From the NCBI GenBank assembly GCA_034927345.1, contig JAYFQE010000002.1:186001-250000 (forward strand): DNA of 64,000 nt, written 5' to 3'. Positions 61,875 to 64,000 of this stretch are shown here, one piece after another (position 1 is the first letter of the stretch; every line of letters starts with the position of its first letter). The position numbers and the translations under genes are program-made. The DNA comes from JAYFQE01 sp034927345 (lineage in GTDB: Bacteria; Bacillota; Clostridia; Saccharofermentanales; UBA5734). The notes under the pieces are model-generated. The model made no database searches. It was not told the origin of the DNA and saw only the letters and a list, made by a program, of their open reading frames with translations.

Positions 61875-62726
61875 TTGCCCGGAAAAGTCCGCAACCGGAT
61901 TTTTATCATTGTCTTTACAACCCTGCTTTTATTAGCGGTTTTATTATTGTCTTCTTTGCCGGGCAGCCCGCTTAATTTTCTTACAAGCCCGATATCGGCT
62001 GTTCTTGAGCCGGTGCAAAAAGGCTTGATCGGCATAACAGACCAAATAACCGGATTTTATGAGTCGTTGACCGAAGGAGCCAGGATCCGGCAGGAAAACC
62101 AGAGCCTGGAAGACGAGAACGCCGGCCTGCGCAACCAGATTGCGCAGTTGGAAGAAGCCGGACGGCAATACGAAGAGCTGAAAGATGCTTTTAAACTGAA
62201 GGACCAGTTTGATTCTTATACGATTCTTGGCGCCCGGGTTATGACGCGGGAAATTGGAACTTGGTTTGATGTATTCCGGATTGATTTGGGGACGAAAGAT
62301 GGCCTTACGGTAACGGAAACCGTGTCATTTGCCGTTGTAGACGCCCAATCCAGACTGATCGGCCGTGTTATGTCCACCGACGCTGTTTCCGGCAAAGTTC
62401 TGCCGCTGCTGCATGAAGGATTTGCCGTATCGGCCAAAGTTAACATAGTTAATGGATCCCTGGTTCGCGTCCGCGGCGATCTGGATCTAAAAGGAGAAGG
62501 TTTGTGTCTGGTTGACCAAATTCCGGCCAACGCCAAACTGCAGGTCGGTGATGAACTGGTGACCAGCGGCGTCGGCGGTTTATTCCCGGCCGGCATACCG
62601 ATCGGGAAGGTGGTCTCCATCTCTGATGAAGAAACAAAGGATCAAAGACGGGCAATCTTGCAGCCATATGCCGACCTTGAGAATCTGACAACCGTATTTG
62701 TCATGAAGGGAAAGACGACTCCATGA
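61875..62726 (+). CDS. mreC: Rod shape-determining protein MreC
   Basis: 283 residues: one membrane helix (about 8-30), a coiled coil (about 68-105, RQENQSLEDENAGLRNQI), and the beta-rich MreC domain (TREIGTWFDVFRIDLGTKDGL, then DELVTSGVGGLFPAGIPIGKV near 235). A TTG start at 61875 is preferred because AAGGAG lies 9-10 bases upstream; a GTG at 61866 would be too near. The stop overlaps the mreD start (ATGATG). It forms the elongasome with MreD and PBP2. Confidence 0.93.
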   Translation: MPGKVRNRIFIIVFTTLLLLAVLLLSSLPGSPLNFLTSPISAVLEPVQKGLIGITDQITGFYESLTEGARIRQENQSLEDENAGLRNQIAQLEEAGRQYEELKDAFKLKDQFDSYTILGARVMTREIGTWFDVFRIDLGTKDGLTVTETVSFAVVDAQSRLIGRVMSTDAVSGKVLPLLHEGFAVSAKVNIVNGSLVRVRGDLDLKGEGLCLVDQIPANAKLQVGDELVTSGVGGLFPAGIPIGKVVSISDEETKDQRRAILQPYADLENLTTVFVMKGKTTP

Positions 62727-63310
62727 TGCGAAACCGTGTTGCTGTCAGGAAAATTATAGTTTATGCCGTTTATGTGATGATCCTTGGATTATTACAGGTC
62801 ACTTTACCGGACAACTGGATGTTTCAGGGGTGCCGGCCTGATTTGACGTTGATTCTGGCCGTTTTGTGCGGTTATATGTTTGGCAGTTCCGACGGTTTTG
62901 TGATCGGTTTGGCTTCCGGACTGATGCGGGATTTGCTGGCCGGACGTTCTTTGGGTTTGGGCATGCTTCTTCTTATGTACATCGCATTGCTGTCATCTGT
63001 TCTTTTCCGTCAGTTTTTCCGCAGAAATATCCTTTTAGGTCTGGCCCAGATCGAAATCATGACGGTTCTATATGCTTTTTTAATGACTATGATCACCTTC
63101 ATGATCCCCTTGCTGCCGGATGTGACTCATTCGTGGCTTGATTTAGCCAAACCGGCATTGCTGGCATTGCCGGCTCAAATGATTGCCAACCTTCTGGCCG
63201 GAATTCCCCTGATTTTTCTTTTAGCCTTCCTGGGTCCGTATCGGCGGGGAAGCCGGACGGACGACCCGGACGAAGAGATTGTCGGAGGCAGCGTGTGGCG
63301 AGTGAACTAA
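62723..63310 (+). CDS. mreD: Rod shape-determining protein MreD
   Basis: 195 residues, hydrophobic, with five or six membrane helices. RPDLTLILAVLCGYMFGSSDGFVIGLASGLMRDLLAG near residues 39-75 is the typical MreD core. The short charged C terminus (RRGSRTDDPDEE) is cytoplasmic. It overlaps the mreC end by 4 bases and the PBP2 start by 16 bases. Confidence 0.93.
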   Translation: MMRNRVAVRKIIVYAVYVMILGLLQVTLPDNWMFQGCRPDLTLILAVLCGYMFGSSDGFVIGLASGLMRDLLAGRSLGLGMLLLMYIALLSSVLFRQFFRRNILLGLAQIEIMTVLYAFLMTMITFMIPLLPDVTHSWLDLAKPALLALPAQMIANLLAGIPLIFLLAFLGPYRRGSRTDDPDEEIVGGSVWRVN

Positions 63311-64000
63311 AACAAGACGGTATTTTTCTATTTGATCATCAGGAATCCGACCAGTCGTTGATTCGGGAAGAAAAGCCGGGCTTTTTCCGGCGGATAAAAC
63401 AATTTATCAGCAGCCGGTATGCGCTGCTGGCTGTCATTTTCCTCTTGACCGGTTCAATGATCTTTTATAATACAGCCGCTCTACAGCTCAATCCTTCGGC
63501 AGCTGCGGGGGTCAGCGAAACATCCGGCGTCGCCCGTCAGCAGACGGTTAAGGCAGCCCGAGGAGACATTGTCGATGCTTCCGGCATCCCGTTGGCTTAT
63601 TCCCGATCGATCAATGTTCTGCAGATAACCTATGCCGGTCTGGATTCTGATCAATTAAACGCCATGCTTCTGGATCTGGCCCATTTTCTGGAAGATCATG
63701 GCGTTCAATGGGAAAGTGAATTAACGGATTATCTTCAGCTGAATCATGACGGCTGCACGCATGCGGCAGGAGAAGGCGAAGATTGCGGCACGCCTGTCTT
63801 TGTCAAATCTCTTGAAGATACGCTGTATTGGGAGACAAAGGGAAATGTGCTGCCTTTGAAAACCGCCGCTGCGGGCGACCAGGCCACGTTTGATAATCAA
63901 GTGGCCAAAGATACGCCGGAGCTGTTATATAACTACTTGCTTTACAAACTTTTTGCTATTGAAGATCCTGAGGCGGATGGCCAGCGTTACAGCCAGGCTG
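63295..64000 (+). CDS. Penicillin-binding protein 2 (partial, N-terminal)
   Basis: Only the first 235 codons are in the window. A GTG at 63295 with GGAGG six bases upstream starts within the end of mreD. A cytoplasmic tail, one membrane helix (about residues 43-62) and the class B PBP N-terminal motif AARGDIVDASGIPLAYS near residue 90 follow; the transpeptidase domain lies beyond the window. It is the expected elongasome transpeptidase after mreCD. The region near residue 155 carries a Cys pair (CTHAAGEGEDC) not usual in this family. Confidence 0.88.
   Translation, partial: MASELKQDGIFLFDHQESDQSLIREEKPGFFRRIKQFISSRYALLAVIFLLTGSMIFYNTAALQLNPSAAAGVSETSGVARQQTVKAARGDIVDASGIPLAYSRSINVLQITYAGLDSDQLNAMLLDLAHFLEDHGVQWESELTDYLQLNHDGCTHAAGEGEDCGTPVFVKSLEDTLYWETKGNVLPLKTAAAGDQATFDNQVAKDTPELLYNYLLYKLFAIEDPEADGQRYSQA

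Overview
The window reads as chromosomal DNA of an anaerobic, low-redox Bacillota, most likely class Clostridia. Support comes from the clostridial-type mobile genes, a PLP/radical-SAM glutamate 2,3-aminomutase, a sodium-pump decarboxylase beta subunit, long clostridial-type PRPP synthetases, the type II NADP isocitrate dehydrogenase, LCP ligases, QueH/RqcH, and consistent AGGAGG-type ribosome binding sites. I cannot name the genus from sequence alone; a lineage near Oscillospirales is a guess.

Region 1 (1-15.6 kb, AT-richer by eye) is a capsule/exopolysaccharide operon on the + strand: the tail of a UDP-GlcNAc 2-epimerase, a bi-domain dehydrogenase/Gfo-Idh oxidoreductase, five GT4-type glycosyltransferases, a PaaK/CapK-like adenylating enzyme, a CapA-like metallophosphatase, a Wzy-like polymerase, a Wzx-like flippase, then a CapE/WbjB-type UDP-GlcNAc 4,6-dehydratase and an RmlD-like reductase. 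Gene ends mostly touch or overlap, so it is probably one transcription unit.

Region 2 (15.6-25.1 kb) is a mosaic. A frameshifted IS110-family transposase is followed by a CapG/FnlC-type 2-epimerase, a VanZ-like protein and an unknown gene. Next comes a roughly 4 kb remnant of a Tn1549-like clostridial conjugative element (relaxase, CD1845-family membrane protein, MobC, DUF3849 protein, small conserved protein, 3' stub of the large helicase/methylase). At its right edge the stub joins the cupin half of capF, followed by a second capG. The layout suggests two amino-deoxysugar pathways that share enzyme types, one of them broken by a rearrangement at about 23.52 kb.

Region 3 (25.2-43.2 kb, visibly GC-richer, apparently the resident genome) carries three LCP (LytR-CpsA-Psr) paralogues spaced between a GT8 glycosyltransferase with an altered DxD site, a NahK-like sugar kinase and two large c-di-GMP enzymes (PAS-GAF-PAS-GGDEF-HD-GYP and PAS-SGDDF-EAL). 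It also has a ThuA protein paired with an unrecognised protein, two mirror-image zinc-ribbon membrane proteins, a glutamate 2,3-aminomutase and a secreted protein with a sortase-like tail. Cell-surface polymer attachment and c-di-GMP turnover are the themes.

Region 4 (43.2-64 kb) is housekeeping: ruvCAB-queH, rqcH on the opposite strand, a two-gene Na+ decarboxylase beta/gamma unit that includes a 45-residue gene, two tandem PRPP synthetases, engB, comEC-holA, isocitrate dehydrogenase, a SEC-C protein, asnS, maf-radC-mreC-mreD and the start of a penicillin-binding protein 2 gene. No rRNA, tRNA or CRISPR array was seen.
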